Shown here: in pieces, positions 22,452 through 35,559 of the stretch | Layout of the letters: each line of letters opens with the position of its first letter | How positions within the stretch are numbered: the first letter of the stretch is position 1 | Source of the DNA: Yamagishiella unicocca | Taxonomy: Eukaryota > Chlorophyta > Chlorophyceae > Chlamydomonadales > Volvocaceae | Direction of reading: 5' to 3' | Length of the DNA stretch: 64,000 bases | NCBI GenBank assembly: GCA_003116995.1 | Contig: BDSL01000017.1 | Span: 1,116,001 to 1,180,000 of the forward strand | Made by a program: the position numbers and the translations under genes | Notes under the pieces: generated by a model | Database searches by the model: none | What the model saw: the letters and a program-made list of their open reading frames with translations, nothing else | Told to the model about the DNA's origin: nothing

Positions 22452-23296
22452 TCGAGGGAAACCCGTGGATGTCCGAAAGAAATCGTTTAAAACAGAAGTT
22501 TTGAGATGCATGCGGGAGAACTGGGTTGGGGATACGAAAGCCGAAGGTCGTAATATGACCTTTGGCGGCTAAGCTATATCGGCTACGGCGAGACGAAAGG
22601 AAGCGAGGACCCCGCGCGACGCACGTAAACTTTTCGCAGAACCGGTTTTGGGCGCTAGCAGGAGAACTGTGGGAGTTGGTGCGCTATGGGAGAGCGGACA
22701 TCGCGGTCCGGTCCCAGTCCCAGTCCTAGTCGGAGTCCCAGTCCCGACCCGCCCGAATACCGACCAGATGCGTGAGGAAGCCGGTCATTACCAGAGAAGG
22801 TCCGCGGTCGTCCAGGAGAGGAGGCCGAAGCCGCGCCGCGCCGCCATGGGGGACGCGAAAGCCCAGACGCAGGTCCCGACGCCCGCAGACAAGAACGCAA
22901 CGACTAGCAAAAAACTACCAGAACAGAGGCCCAACCCAGCGGCGGAACTCACCTGACCAGGGCCCAGAGCGGGTGGGGAAGGCGGTCGACGCGAAGCATG
23001 CGGGCAACGGGCAGCAGGGGGCGTTAGGAACAACATCCAGGCGCGGAGCGGGTGGACAGGGGTCAAAGCAACGAAGAGGCCCCAGCGGCGCGGCGAAAGA
23101 GGCGGAGGCAGGAAAGGGGAGGACGGATATACGGGGAGATGGGGACGCGGGCTGGTACGGCGGCGTACGGCGTTGTACGGCGGAGGCCTGTATGACGGAG
23201 GGAGGAAGTGAGAAAATATGGGGCGTGAAGATGCGGGACAGGGGGGCAAGGCTAGCAGGCGAGGAGACGGGATACCGGGGTGGATGTAGGTGGGGT
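22452..23296. mobile_element. 845-bp intronic insertion (U3)
   Basis: Lies about 110 bp from the 536-bp insertion in the same intron. Flanked by the 13-bp direct repeat ATGTAGGTGGGGT (22439 and 23284), which is single in U1, U2, U6, U7 and U8. Very GC-rich, with a run of CCCAGTCC-like hexads near 22713 and a TACGGCGGCGTACGG run near 23157. The minus strand again holds TGGTCAG|GTGAGT. No autonomous transposase frame is seen. Confidence 0.65.
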
Positions 23297-24619
23297 GGGG
23301 AGGGAAATCTGGCAAGCATTTGGAGCTTTCGTGAACACAGGGAATGCCGGCACCCTCTTGGCATGCATCCCCCACTCACCCGGTCCACCACCTCCAGTAG
23401 CTGCCGGTCGTCCGATCTCCCCCTGCGGGCGTAGCGCGTGAGGTGCGGCTGGGTCGGGGGCCGGGCGGCGGTGGCTGCAGCGGAGGCGATTGATAATCCT
23501 TAGCGTGCATCCTGCCATCGGCCAGATTGCTCGTTGCTCGATCCGTGGGCAACTAGCAGCAAGGCGAAGTGCCGTCACTGTATCCGTTCAGTTCACCTAG
23601 GGTCAACATGCCCACCTTGCTTGCACGTGTTCCCGCAGTGGCACAGCCCCGCCGTACAGTTCGCATCAACCATTCCCGGGTAGCAGAAGTGGGAATGCCC
23701 GCTACCGGCGTCCTCACGGACCTCAGTCCCGACCAATGTTGCCATCCGAATGGCGGTGGTAAACACCGTCACCTTATTGAGGAGTCTGGGTCCCCTCGCA
23801 CCTATTTCCACCTGACGCTTGCCCAGTCCAACCCTTGCAGCCCACGATCCTCGCCACACCACTTGTATCGACCACGCTGCTGCCCATGGATTGGCAACCT
23901 GCCAGCCCGAGCTGGGTGGCAGCACTTGGCGGGGCTGCAGCCCGGCACTGAGGACTACAGCGCCTTCTGCTGGACCAGCCATGACGAGTCCGTAGCGTCA
24001 TTGTAGTGTATGATACATGCATTGGCACGGTAAGCCGCCTTCGAAGTGTTTGTATTGGCAACTAGTTTTAGTGCGTTATTTCGGCTGTTAACTGTTAGCA
24101 GTTAATTAGGGCTGGCTGAATCCTGCTGACCTCCTAGGCGGTTTCGGCTGTTAGCGGTTGGTGGGTTCCTAGGATCGGCTGAGTTCGGCGGCACAGCCCG
24201 GCAGCGGAGTCCTGCGGACTGGCATCTCTGCTCTTATTTGGCTCGGCCCTAGTTTCGTAGGTTTCAGTTTCGTCAGTTGGCTGGGACACGAACTCAAGGA
24301 TCGATGCTGTCCCACGTGCCGGCTGCGGGCTCGTTCTCGGCGACGATTTACTTTTCGCATAAACTTGCGATCCCGGTGGTTCCGTCCGTGTTCGTATGTC
24401 GAGATTCCATTACGTTGCAGTGATGCATGTTTTTTTAAACTGTGCGCTCGTTGGTTAGCGGCTGCACGTAAACCCGACATTAGAACCAACTACACAGCAG
24501 CAGTGTTTATTTTGGAGGGACCTGTCTCCCCTACCGAAACAGTCGCTGTTGCTGTGTAGTTTGGCACTCTGATGGCGGTACTGCGTGTAGGTCTGCTCCA
24601 GGGAGCGAGGCAACCTGAG

Positions 24620-25084
24620 TTAGTCTCGGGTGGGCCGGCTGGTCGCCTTGCTATTTTCGTTCGCCAGGTATGCTCCGGATGTAATCGCACAATACATCAA
24701 CCTTCCGTGCGGTTGCGAGGTTTCCTGAGGAGCGCCTTTTGCCCTGCCTGTTGGATCCTGACACATGTAACAATTAAAAATAAGCGACGAAATGTGTCGC
24801 TTCTTCAGGTCCTCTGCTACAGCGACCACCGGCTCTCCCGGCAGCAGCTCCTGGAGGCCGTGGATGGCCGCCTTCAGCTTCTCGGTGAGGTTGTTCCTTG
24901 TGGTGTCCACACACACCTTCAATACAAACCACAAACACTGAGCGAGGCGCAGGCCATAGGTGGACACTGCGTCTCCGGCTACGAACAGCTTATGTACATC
25001 TATGGCACCGTACGCTTGGAAATAAGATGCTTCAGGGTAAACAGGTGATGCTCCATGGCGAGCCGATGCCGGCAGCCTGCCTGG
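24620..25084 (-). CDS. Exon block x0, intact copy 1
   Basis: Open frame of 154 codons, likely entered at the acceptor CTAGCCAG (25081-25083). It reads ASPVYPEASYFQAYGAIDVH, then AGDAVSTYGLRLAQCLWFVL, then LTEKLKAAIHGLQELLPGEP and VAVAEDLKKRH. This is the most protein-like stretch in the array, mixing hydrophobic and charged residues. It lies upstream of x1 of U3 on the same strand and may be its 5' part; the join was not resolved. In U1, U2, U3 and U8 the same block is broken by the 980-bp segment and, variously, by a TAG codon, a one-base insertion (CTTCATG for CTTATG) and eight extra bases (AATCAATG). Family unknown. Confidence 0.5.
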   Translation of the reverse strand, partial: PGRLPASARHGASPVYPEASYFQAYGAIDVHKLFVAGDAVSTYGLRLAQCLWFVLKVCVDTTRNNLTEKLKAAIHGLQELLPGEPVVAVAEDLKKRHISSLIFNCYMCQDPTGRAKGAPQETSQPHGRLMYCAITSGAYLANENSKATSRPTRD

Positions 25085-27938
25085 CTAGCAGCTCGAATCG
25101 CGCTGGCCTTACAAACACTGTTAGTCATAGTGCCGCGCGACCACCACGGTAACGTACATTTTGCGGAGAGGGTGCCCCACCGCGATGCCAGGTCCTCTGC
25201 TACAGCGAATCGACGCGATCACCGGCGCTCCTGGCAGTAGCGCGGGCGGCCGGCACCCGCCCGACCGCCCACCCTCGATCTAGGTACAAAAGGCTCCGGC
25301 AGCGCCCACCCGCCGTCGCCGTCCGTAAAATGCATGGCCCATAACCGACATAACATGGCCCGCAACGACGGATGACCTTGCGGATCAAACTATGGGTGGT
25401 GCGGCCTGGACCCACCATCACCACCACTACCCGGTGGTTGTCGCGTCGGCTTCGACGCTGGTGGCGGGTCCCGTGAAGACAGCTGTGGTTGCGGAAGTGG
25501 TCTACGTGTAGGTGCAGTGAGGCAGTGGGGACGGCGGCGGACCCTCGGAGGCGACAACACCGCGGCCGCGACTGCTGCGGCGCCGTCAACTAGGCTTGAT
25601 CTGGTGGTGGCGGCGATGGTGGTGGTGATGGTGGCACACATTGGCTGCTGCCCGCCACCCGCCTGCGCTCCTGCAGGGAGGGAGGCCGCTGGCGGCAGCG
25701 AGCCGCTGCTTCCGGTCGCCTGCGTCCGGCGCACGATGGGAGGTGCGGGTGAGGTGGGGCGAGTGGAGGACAGGGTGAGGTGGGGCGCTGTCCTTTGTAG
25801 TGTTGTTCTGTGGGTAGCTGTGCGGCGCTGCCAACACACCACACCTGGCGGGCCCCATCCGGCCGCGCTGCGCACACCACGCGCTGAGCCCCACATCAAG
25901 CGCTGCCATCTCCGCGTTGTGGGTGCTCCTCGAGCAGCCAGTAGGCAAGCTGCACTCGAATGCGCCTTTCCCCAATGTCCCACGGCGCGCACCGCCATCA
26001 CAGCGCCAGCGGCTCTAGCCACTGCTGCCCGCTTCGTCCTCACCCCTCCACCCCTGCCCTCACCGCCCTTCCAGCTCACCGATCCTCGGAGGCCGCTCCT
26101 GCTCGCCGCCCACACCCAGCACCAGCACCAGCGCACGCCCTCGCCCCCGGAGCGACTGCCATGACTACCAGACTCCTCAACGTGGGAACAAGACAATGCG
26201 CCTCGTCCAGCCCCACCAGGTCCGAGCCGGTGCGGCCACGGCGCTGCGGCTGCTCCTGCGCTGCCCGGCTGCCTGAGTGCAGGGGTAGGGGACGAGTGGG
26301 ATCCGGGGAGCAAAGGGTGCAGGGCACGGAGACGCGCAGCGCGCTTGCACCGTGCAGCGATGCAGCGCCTTCGGCTGGCGGAATGGGGGGCGTTGCGGTC
26401 GTGCGATGTGCGTGTATTGGGTGCACCGCGCCCCGTGGAGTCCCCGGAGGGCCCCGCGACCCTTCAGTCCAGCCGCAACAATACCCGGGCTGTTTACTTC
26501 ACAATCGAATGCGAATACGGGGCCAGCACCCGCTCCCTGGAGGTGACCCTACCTCCTCCCCTCTTGCCAGCTCATACCCCGCCGCCGTCCTGCCGGGGTC
26601 GGACCAGCCCCACCCAGCGCTCCCGCCCCGCGACCCCGCCAAGCGCCGTGCACACCACATAGCCTGCCCTGTGCGTTCATTCATACAGGTTCATTCGCAC
26701 CTCGGGAAACAGGCAGCTGGCGTGCAGCTTGCTGAAGTCCTAGCTTCGGTTTACGTGCAAGGCGCCTGGGGAAAGGCAGAGACAGCACGTCGTTTGCAGC
26801 GCGGAGTCAGTGGGCGGTGGCCACCGTCAACGCGGTTTCCAAGCTTGAAACACATGCCCGGAGCACAACGTGCAAACCCGTGTGGAATCATGATGACATC
26901 AAGCGTAGCAAGTGATCTTCTTGGCAGCGGCCCGCCGCCGTCCTACCCCTACGTTTCCCTCGAATACCCCTCTCGACATCCCCCCTCGTCCTGTTGTATT
27001 CCGCTCGTGGAAGCACCGTTTGACCGAACGCAGACGTCAGCAACCACGAGTGGGGCCTTGATTACCTTTGGGACCAGCAGAACCTCATCGCTGGCGTTGG
27101 TTGGCATCAGCATCGCGCTGAGAGCCAGGTTCTTGCGCAGCAACTCAATTGGCTGGTATTCGGTTGCCTTTCCCGCCATCCTACCGTCCATCGGCAGCAG
27201 ACCGGCAACCTTTTGCTGTAGCCGCCAGCATACTATTTAGTGGTGCTGTCCATCCCAATAATGCTCCAAGATGCAGGCAGCGACATATAACAGCTGAATA
27301 TGCGGTCAGCTTGTGTGCCTGCGCTGCCTTCTGCTTCTTCCACAAGCCGGGCTATGGCAGGAAGGCGTCACATTTTATGATTCATTTGGTTGTGATACTC
27401 GAGCTTCAGCCTTAACTAGGGCTATCTCCTATCTGCAGTACGGTTAACCTTCCGGCGCCATGCAGCTCCTCTTTGCAGACCTTTGACAATATTAAGCTCT
27501 ATGATTACTTGAGCATCCTGTGTGCCATTCGCTTGCTTCTACGGCTGCTCCCGCACTCCTCATTCAGTCCCACCCCGCTGTCTACTTGCTTCAGCGCCTC
27601 CAATAGTTCATCCTTCTTGCAGTAGTCGGCGCTGGCGACTGCCGCCGTCATGAGACGCTTGGGCGCGCTCTGTGGGCCTCATGCGGCCAGTGGTGGGGTG
27701 GCACCTGACAGCTGACACTGGCGGAACACGCAGGGGCCAGCGGCGGTGACGGGCGCTCACGGTAGGGAAGGGCGGGGGAATCGTATGCGTACCGTGTTCG
27801 TGACCGCTGTTTAGTAGGGTGTGTTGGGCATTGCGGGCCGCGCTACTACTGGTGGAGCAGTGGCGCTGGAGGGGCCGCAGCCAGGGAGGAAAGGCGGGAA
27901 TAAAGGGTTTAGGTGGGGAGTGGACAAACCGAGCGGGG

Positions 27939-28474
27939 TTACAGGTAAAGAACCGGTAACTCGACTGGGGTAATGTAGTTGGTGCATAGCTCTAGCGTCT
28001 AGCCGTCATACTTCGAACGCGCGCGCATGCGACACACACGGACGCGACGACTGTGGGTGCAGTGAAGAAGACGAAAACGTGGACTATACTATGGAGTGCA
28101 AAGCCGAGAACTGGGATGGCGAACTAGGAAGCCGCGGGATGCACCGAAGGCTGGAGACGGCCCAGCCCATCCCCATCCCGGAGATCGATCGTTACCTTTG
28201 AAAAGGAGATACGTTACCGATGCGCAGTGGCGCGCGGCCGCTGCCGGCGGGTGGCTTGAGCCGCGCCGCCTTACTAGGCAGAAACCGCGGTGATACGCAC
28301 CCACGCGAACGGTAGCTAAACAGGTGCACAGGATAGACAGAGTGGAAGCGCCGGTCGCGTTGGAGGACTCACCTGACCAGAGCGGAGCACCGACGGCCAG
28401 CATCGCGAAGCATGCGGGAAGGGGAGCAGCGACAAGCGTTAGGACCGGTGCGGCAGCGAACAAACCGAGCGGGG
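27939..28474. mobile_element. 536-bp intronic insertion (U4)
   Basis: Same insertion as in U3, with direct repeats starting at 27924 and 28460. Confidence 0.65.
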
Positions 28475-28582
28475 GGGGGGCGGATCAGAAGGTGAAACCG
28501 CCGTGCCCCGAACTTATCCGTTCCTGCTCTGGCTACGTTTGCAGGAGGTCTTGCATGCTCCTCGAGGACATGTAGGTGGGGT

Positions 28583-29427
28583 TCGAGGGAAACCCGTGGA
28601 TGTCCGAAAGAAATCGTTTAAAACAGAAGTTTTGAGATGCATGCGGGAGAACTGGGTTGGGGATACGAAAGCCGAAGGTCGTAATATGACCTTTGGCGGC
28701 TAAGCTATATCGGCTACGGCGAGACGAAAGGAAGCGAGGACCCCGCGCGACGCACGTAAACTTTTCGCAGAACCGGTTTTGGGCGCTAGCAGGAGAACTG
28801 TGGGAGTTGGTGCGCTATGGGAGAGCGGACATCGCGGTCCGGTCCCAGTCCCAGTCCTAGTCGGAGTCCCAGTCCCGACCCGCCCGAATACCGACCAGAT
28901 GCGTGAGGAAGCCGGTCATTACCAGAGAAGGTCCGCGGTCGTCCAGGAGAGGAGGCCGAAGCCGCGCCGCGCCGCCATGGGGGACGCGAAAGCCCAGACG
29001 CAGGTCCCGACGCCCGCAGACAAGAACGCAACGACTAGCAAAAAACTACCAGAACAGAGGCCCAACCCAGCGGCGGAACTCACCTGACCAGGGCCCAGAG
29101 CGGGTGGGGAAGGCGGTCGACGCGAAGCATGCGGGCAACGGGCAGCAGGGGGCGTTAGGAACAACATCCAGGCGCGGAGCGGGTGGACAGGGGTCAAAGC
29201 AACGAAGAGGCCCCAGCGGCGCGGCGAAAGAGGCGGAGGCAGGAAAGGGGAGGACGGATATACGGGGAGATGGGGACGCGGGCTGGTACGGCGGCGTACG
29301 GCGTTGTACGGCGGAGGCCTGTATGACGGAGGGAGGAAGTGAGAAAATATGGGGCGTGAAGATGCGGGACAGGGGGGCAAGGCTAGCAGGCGAGGAGACG
29401 GGATACCGGGGTGGATGTAGGTGGGGT
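28583..29427. mobile_element. 845-bp intronic insertion (U4)
   Basis: Same insertion as in U3, with direct repeats starting at 28570 and 29415. Confidence 0.65.
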
Positions 29428-30750
29428 GGGGAGGGAAATCTGGCAAGCATTTGGAGCTTTCGTGAACACAGGGAATGCCGGCACCCTCTTGGCATGCATC
29501 CCCCACTCACCCGGTCCACCACCTCCAGTAGCTGCCGGTCGTCCGATCTCCCCCTGCGGGCGTAGCGCGTGAGGTGCGGCTGGGTCGGGGGCCGGGCGGC
29601 GGTGGCTGCAGCGGAGGCGATTGATAATCCTTAGCGTGCATCCTGCCATCGGCCAGATTGCTCGTTGCTCGATCCGTGGGCAACTAGCAGCAAGGCGAAG
29701 TGCCGTCACTGTATCCGTTCAGTTCACCTAGGGTCAACATGCCCACCTTGCTTGCACGTGTTCCCGCAGTGGCACAGCCCCGCCGTACAGTTCGCACCAA
29801 CCATTCCCGGGTAGCAGAAGTGGGAATGCCCGCTACCGGCGTCCTCACGGACCTCAGTCCCGACCAATGTTGCCATCCGAATGGCGGTGGTAAACACCGT
29901 CACCTTATTGAGGAGTCTGGGTCCCCTCGCACCTATTTCCACCTGACGCTTGCCCAGTCCAACCCTTGCAGCCCACGATCCTCGCCACACCACTTGTATC
30001 GACCACGCTGCTGCCCATGGATTGGCAACCTGCCAGCCCGAGCTGGGTGGCAGCACTTGGCGGGGCTGCAGCCCGGCACTGAGGACTACAGCGCCTTCTG
30101 CTGGACCAGCCATGACGAGTCCGTAGCGTCATTGTAGTGTATGATACATGCATTGGCACGGTAAGCCGCCTTCGAAGTGTTTGTATTGGCAACTAGTTTT
30201 AGTGCGTTATTTCGGCTGTTAACTGTTAGCAGTTAATTAGGGCTGGCTGAATCCTGCTGACCTCCTAGGCGGTTTCGGCTGTTAGCGGTTGGTGGGTTCC
30301 TAGGATCGGCTGAGTTCGGCGGCACAGCCCGGCAGCGGAGTCCTGCGGACTGGCATCTCTGCTCTTATTTGGCTCGGCCCTAGTTTCGTAGGTTTCAGTT
30401 TCGTCAGTTGGCTGGGACACGAACTCAAGGATCGATGCTGTCCCACGTGCCGGCTGCGGGCTCGTTCTCGGCGACGATTTACTTTTCGCATAAACTTGCG
30501 ATCCCGGTGGTTCCGTCCGTGTTCGTATGTCGAGATTCCATTACGTTGCAGTGATGCATGTTTTTTTAAACTGTGCGCTCGTTGGTTAGCGGCTGCACGT
30601 AAACCCGACATTAGAACCAACTACACAGCAGCAGTGTTTATTTTGGAGGGACCTGTCTCCCCTACCGAAACAGTCGCTGTTGCTGTGTAGTTTGGCACTC
30701 TGATGGCGGTACTGCGTGTAGGTCTGCTCCAGGGAGCGAGGCAACCTGAG

Positions 30751-31215
30751 TTAGTCTCGGGTGGGCCGGCTGGTCGCCTTGCTATTTTCGTTCGCCAGGT
30801 ATGCTCCGGATGTAATCGCACAATACATCAACCTTCCGTGCGGTTGCGAGGTTTCCTGAGGAGCGCCTTTTGCCCTGCCTGTTGGATCCTGACACATGTA
30901 ACAATTAAAAATAAGCGACGAAATGTGTCGCTTCTTCAGGTCCTCTGCTACAGCGACCACCGGCTCTCCCGGCAGCAGCTCCTGGAGGCCGTGGATGGCC
31001 GCCTTCAGCTTCTCGGTGAGGTTGTTCCTTGTGGTGTCCACACACACCTTCAATACAAACCACAAACACTGAGCGAGGCGCAGGCCATAGGTGGACACTG
31101 CGTCTCCGGCTACGAACAGCTTATGTACATCTATGGCACCGTACGCTTGGAAATAAGATGCTTCAGGGTAAACAGGTGATGCTCCATGGCGAGCCGATGC
31201 CGGCAGCCTGCCTGG
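30751..31215 (-). CDS. Exon block x0, intact copy 2
   Basis: Same 154-codon open frame as at 24620-25084, at the U4/U5 border, with no difference noticed. Confidence 0.5.
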   Translation of the reverse strand, partial: PGRLPASARHGASPVYPEASYFQAYGAIDVHKLFVAGDAVSTYGLRLAQCLWFVLKVCVDTTRNNLTEKLKAAIHGLQELLPGEPVVAVAEDLKKRHISSLIFNCYMCQDPTGRAKGAPQETSQPHGRLMYCAITSGAYLANENSKATSRPTRD

Positions 31216-34070
31216 CTAGCAGCTCGAATCGCGCTGGCCTTACAAACACTGTTAGTCATAGTGCCGCGCGACCACCACGGTAACGTACATTTTGCGGAGA
31301 GGGTGCCCCACCGCGATGCCAGGTCCTCTGCTACAGCGAATCGACGCGATCACCGGCGCTCCTGGCAGTAGCGCGGGCGGCCGGCACCCGCCCGACCGCC
31401 CACCCTCGATCTAGGTACAAAAGGCTCCGGCAGCGCCCACCCGCCGTCGCCGTCCGTAAAATGCATGGCCCATAACCGACATAACATGGCCCGCAACGAC
31501 GGATGACCTTGCGGATCAAACTATGGGTGGTGCGGCCTGGACCCACCATCACCACCACTACCCGGTGGTTGTCGCGTCGGCTTCGACGCTGGTGGCGGGT
31601 CCCGTGAAGACAGCTGTGGTTGCGGAAGTGGTCTACGTGTAGGTGCAGTGAGGCAGTGGGGACGGCGGCGGACCCTCGGAGGCGACAACACCGCGGCCGC
31701 GACTGCTGCGGCGCCGTCAACTAGGCTTGATCTGGTGGTGGCGGCGATGGTGGTGGTGATGGTGGCACACATTGGCTGCTGCCCGCCACCCGCCTGCGCT
31801 CCTGCAGGGAGGGAGGCCGCTGGCGGCAGCGAGCCGCTGCTTCCGGTCGCCTGCGTCCGGCGCACGATGGGAGGTGCGGGTGAGGTGGGGCGAGTGGAGG
31901 ACAGGGTGAGGTGGGGCGCTGTCCTTTGTAGTGTTGTTCTGTGGGTAGCTGTGCGGCGCTGCCAACACACCACACCTGGCGGGCCCCATCCGGCCGCGCT
32001 GCGCACACCACGCGCTGAGCCCCACATCAAGCGCTGCCATCTCCGCGTTGTGGGTGCTCCTCGAGCAGCCAGTAGGCAAGCTGCACTCGAATGCGCCTTT
32101 CCCCAATGTCCCACGGCGCGCACCGCCATCACAGCGCCAGCGGCTCTAGCCACTGCTGCCCGCTTCGTCCTCACCCCTCCACCCCTGCCCTCACCGCCCT
32201 TCCAGCTCACCGATCCTCGGAGGCCGCTCCTGCTCGCCGCCCACACCCAGCACCAGCACCAGCGCACGCCCTCGCCCCCGGAGCGACTGCCATGACTACC
32301 AGACTCCTCAACGTGGGAACAAGACAATGCGCCTCGTCCAGCCCCACCAGGTCCGAGCCGGTGCGGCCACGGCGCTGCGGCTGCTCCTGCGCTGCCCGGC
32401 TGCCTGAGTGCAGGGGTAGGGGACGAGTGGGATCCGGGGAGCAAAGGGTGCAGGGCACGGAGACGCGCAGCGCGCTTGCACCGTGCAGCGATGCAGCGCC
32501 TTCGGCTGGCGGAATGGGGGGCGTTGCGGTCGTGCGATGTGCGTGTATTGGGTGCACCGCGCCCCGTGGAGTCCCCGGAGGGCCCCGCGACCCTTCAGTC
32601 CAGCCGCAACAATACCCGGGCTGTTTACTTCACAATCGAATGCGAATACGGGGCCAGCACCCGCTCCCTGGAGGTGACCCTACCTCCTCCCCTCTTGCCA
32701 GCTCATACCCCGCCGCCGTCCTGCCGGGGTCGGACCAGCCCCACCCAGCGCTCCCGCCCCGCGACCCCGCCAAGCGCCGTGCACACCACATAGCCTGCCC
32801 TGTGCGTTCATTCATACAGGTTCATTCGCACCTCGGGAAACAGGCAGCTGGCGTGCAGCTTGCTGAAGTCCTAGCTTCGGTTTACGTGCAAGGCGCCTGG
32901 GGAAAGGCAGAGACAGCACGTCGTTTGCAGCGCGGAGTCAGTGGGCGGTGGCCACCGTCAACGCGGTTTCCAAGCTTGAAACACATGCCCGGAGCACAAC
33001 GTGCAAACCCGTGTGGAATCATGATGACATCAAGCGTAGCAAGTGATCTTCTTGGCAGCGGCCCGCCGCCGTCCTACCCCTACGTTTCCCTCGAATACCC
33101 CTCTCGACATCCCCCCTCGTCCTGTTGTATTCCGCTCGTGGAAGCACCGTTTGACCGAACGCAGACGTCAGCAACCACGAGTGGGGCCTTGATTACCTTT
33201 GGGACCAGCAGAACCTCATCGCTGGCGTTGGTTGGCATCAGCATCGCGCTGAGAGCCAGGTTCTTGCGCAGCAACTCAATTGGCTGGTATTCGGTTGCCT
33301 TTCCCGCCATCCTACCGTCCATCGGCAGCAGACCGGCAACCTGTTGCTGTAGCCGCCAGCATACTATTTAGTGGTGCTGTCCATCCCAATAATGCTCCAA
33401 GATGCAGGCAGCGACATATAACAGCTGAATATGCGGTCAGCTTGTGTGCCTGCGCTGCCTTCTGCTTCTTCCACAAGCCGGGCTATGGCAGGAAGGCGTC
33501 ACATTTTATGATTCATTTGGTTGTGATACTCGAGCTTCAGCCTTAACTAGGGCTATCTCCTATCTGCAGTACGGTTAACCTTCCGGCGCCATGCAGCTCC
33601 TCTTTGCAGACCTTTGACAATATTAAGCTCTATGATTACTTGAGCATCCTGTGTGCCATTCGCTTGCTTCTACGGCTGCTCCCGCACTCCTCATTCAGTC
33701 CCACCCCGCTGTCTACTTGCTTCAGCGCCTCCAATAGTTCATCCTTCTTGCAGTAGTCGGCGCTGGCGACTGCCGCCGTCATGAGACGCTTGGGCGCGCT
33801 CTGTGGGCCTCATGCGGCCAGTGGTGGGGTGGCACCTGACAGCTGACACTGGCGGAACACGCAGGGGCCAGCGGCGGTGACGGGCGCTCACGGTAGGGAA
33901 GGGCGGGGGAATCGTATGCGTACCGTGTTCGTGACCGCTGTTTAGTAGGGTGTGTTGGGCATTGCGGGCCGCGCTACTACTGGTGGAGCAGTGGCGCTGG
34001 AGGGGCCGCAGCCAGGGGAGGAAAGGCGGGAATAAAGGGTTTAGGTGGGGAGTGGACAAACCGAGCGGGG

Positions 34071-34606
34071 TTACAGGTAAAGAACCGGTAACTCGACTGG
34101 GGTAATGTAGTTGGTGCATAGCTCTAGCGTCTAGCCGTCATACTACAAACGCGCGCGCATGCGACACACACGGACGCGACGACTGTGGGTGCAGTGAAGA
34201 AGACGAAAACGTGGACTATACTATGGAGTGCAAAGCCGAGAACTGGGATGGCGAACTAGGAAGCCGCGGGATGCACCGAAGGCTGGAGACGGCCCAGCCC
34301 ATCCCCATCCCGGAGATCGATCGTTACCTTTGAAAAGGAGATACGTTACCGATGCGCAGTGGCGCGCGGCCGCTGCCGGCGGGTGGCTTGAGCCGCGCCG
34401 CCTTACTAGGCAGAAACCGCGGTGATACGCACCCACGCGAACGGTAGCTAAACAGGTGCACAGGATAGACAGAGTGGAAGCGCCGGTCGCGTTGGAGGAC
34501 TCACCTGACCAGAGCGGAGCACCGACGGCCAGCATCGCGAAGCATGCGGGAAGGGGAGCAGCGACAAGCGTTAGGACCGGTGCGGCAGCGAACAAACCGA
34601 GCGGGG
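34071..34606. mobile_element. 536-bp intronic insertion (U5)
   Basis: Same insertion as in U3, with direct repeats starting at 34056 and 34592. Confidence 0.65.
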
Positions 34607-34714
34607 GGGGGGCGGATCAGAAGGTGAAACCGCCGTGCCCCGAACTTATCCGTTCCTGCTCTGGCTACGTTTGCAGGAGGTCTTGCATGCTCCTCGAGGA
34701 CATGTAGGTGGGGT

Positions 34715-35559
34715 TCGAGGGAAACCCGTGGATGTCCGAAAGAAATCGTTTAAAACAGAAGTTTTGAGATGCATGCGGGAGAACTGGGTTGGGGATACGA
34801 AAGCCGAAGGTCGTAATATGACCTTTGGCGGCTAAGCTATATCGGCTACGGCGAGACGAAAGGAAGCGAGGACCCCGCGCGACGCACGTAAACTTTTCGC
34901 AGAACCGGTTTTGGGCGCTAGCAGGAGAACTGTGGGAGTTGGTGCGCTATGGGAGAGCGGACATCGCGGTCCGGTCCCAGTCCCAGTCCTAGTCGGAGTC
35001 CCAGTCCCGACCCGCCCGAATACCGACCAGATGCGTGAGGAAGCCGGTCATTACCAGAGAAGGTCCGCGGTCGTCCAGGAGAGGAGGCCGAAGCCGCGCC
35101 GCGCCGCCATGGGGGACGCGAAAGCCCAGACGCAGGTCCCGACGCCCGCAGACAAGAACGCAACGACTAGCAAAAAACTACCAGAACAGAGGCCCAACCC
35201 AGCGGCGGAACTCACCTGACCAGGGCCCAGAGCGGGTGGGGAAGGCGGTCGACGCGAAGCATGCGGGCAACGGGCAGCAGGGGGCGTTAGGAACAACATC
35301 CAGGCGCGGAGCGGGTGGACAGGGGTCAAAGCAACGAAGAGGCCCCAGCGGCGCGGCGAAAGAGGCGGAGGCAGGAAAGGGGAGGACGGATATACGGGGA
35401 GATGGGGACGCGGGCTGGTACGGCGGCGTACGGCGTTGTACGGCGGAGGCCTGTATGACGGAGGGAGGAAGTGAGAAAATATGGGGCGTGAAGATGCGGG
35501 ACAGGGGGGCAAGGCTAGCAGGCGAGGAGACGGGATACCGGGGTGGATGTAGGTGGGGT
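34715..35559. mobile_element. 845-bp intronic insertion (U5)
   Basis: Same insertion as in U3, with direct repeats starting at 34702 and 35547. Confidence 0.65.

Larger units (their letters stand above)
17707..24822. repeat. Array unit U3 (longest, hybrid)
   Basis: The head matches U1/U2 (with the x0 segment at 17771-18750); the remainder matches U4/U5, including both intronic insertions. It is therefore a hybrid of the two unit types and the longest unit. Confidence 0.95.
19450..25084 (-). pseudogene. Array gene, copy in U3
   Basis: x0 (25084-24620) is open, and x1-x4 and x7 are in frame, but x6 lacks four bases and x8 lacks eight. The intron between x2 and x3 is enlarged by the 536- and 845-bp insertions (to about 1.85 kb). 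Confidence 0.5.
24823..30953. repeat. Array unit U4
   Basis: Lacks the x0 segment and carries both intronic insertions. Nearly identical to U5; one noticed difference is CCTTTTGC instead of CCTGTTGC at about 27210. Confidence 0.95.
25585..31215 (-). pseudogene. Array gene, copy in U4
   Basis: Same state as the U3 copy: x0 open (31215-30751), x1-x4 and x7 in frame, x6 and x8 frameshifted. x4 carries a private Q-to-K change. Confidence 0.5.
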
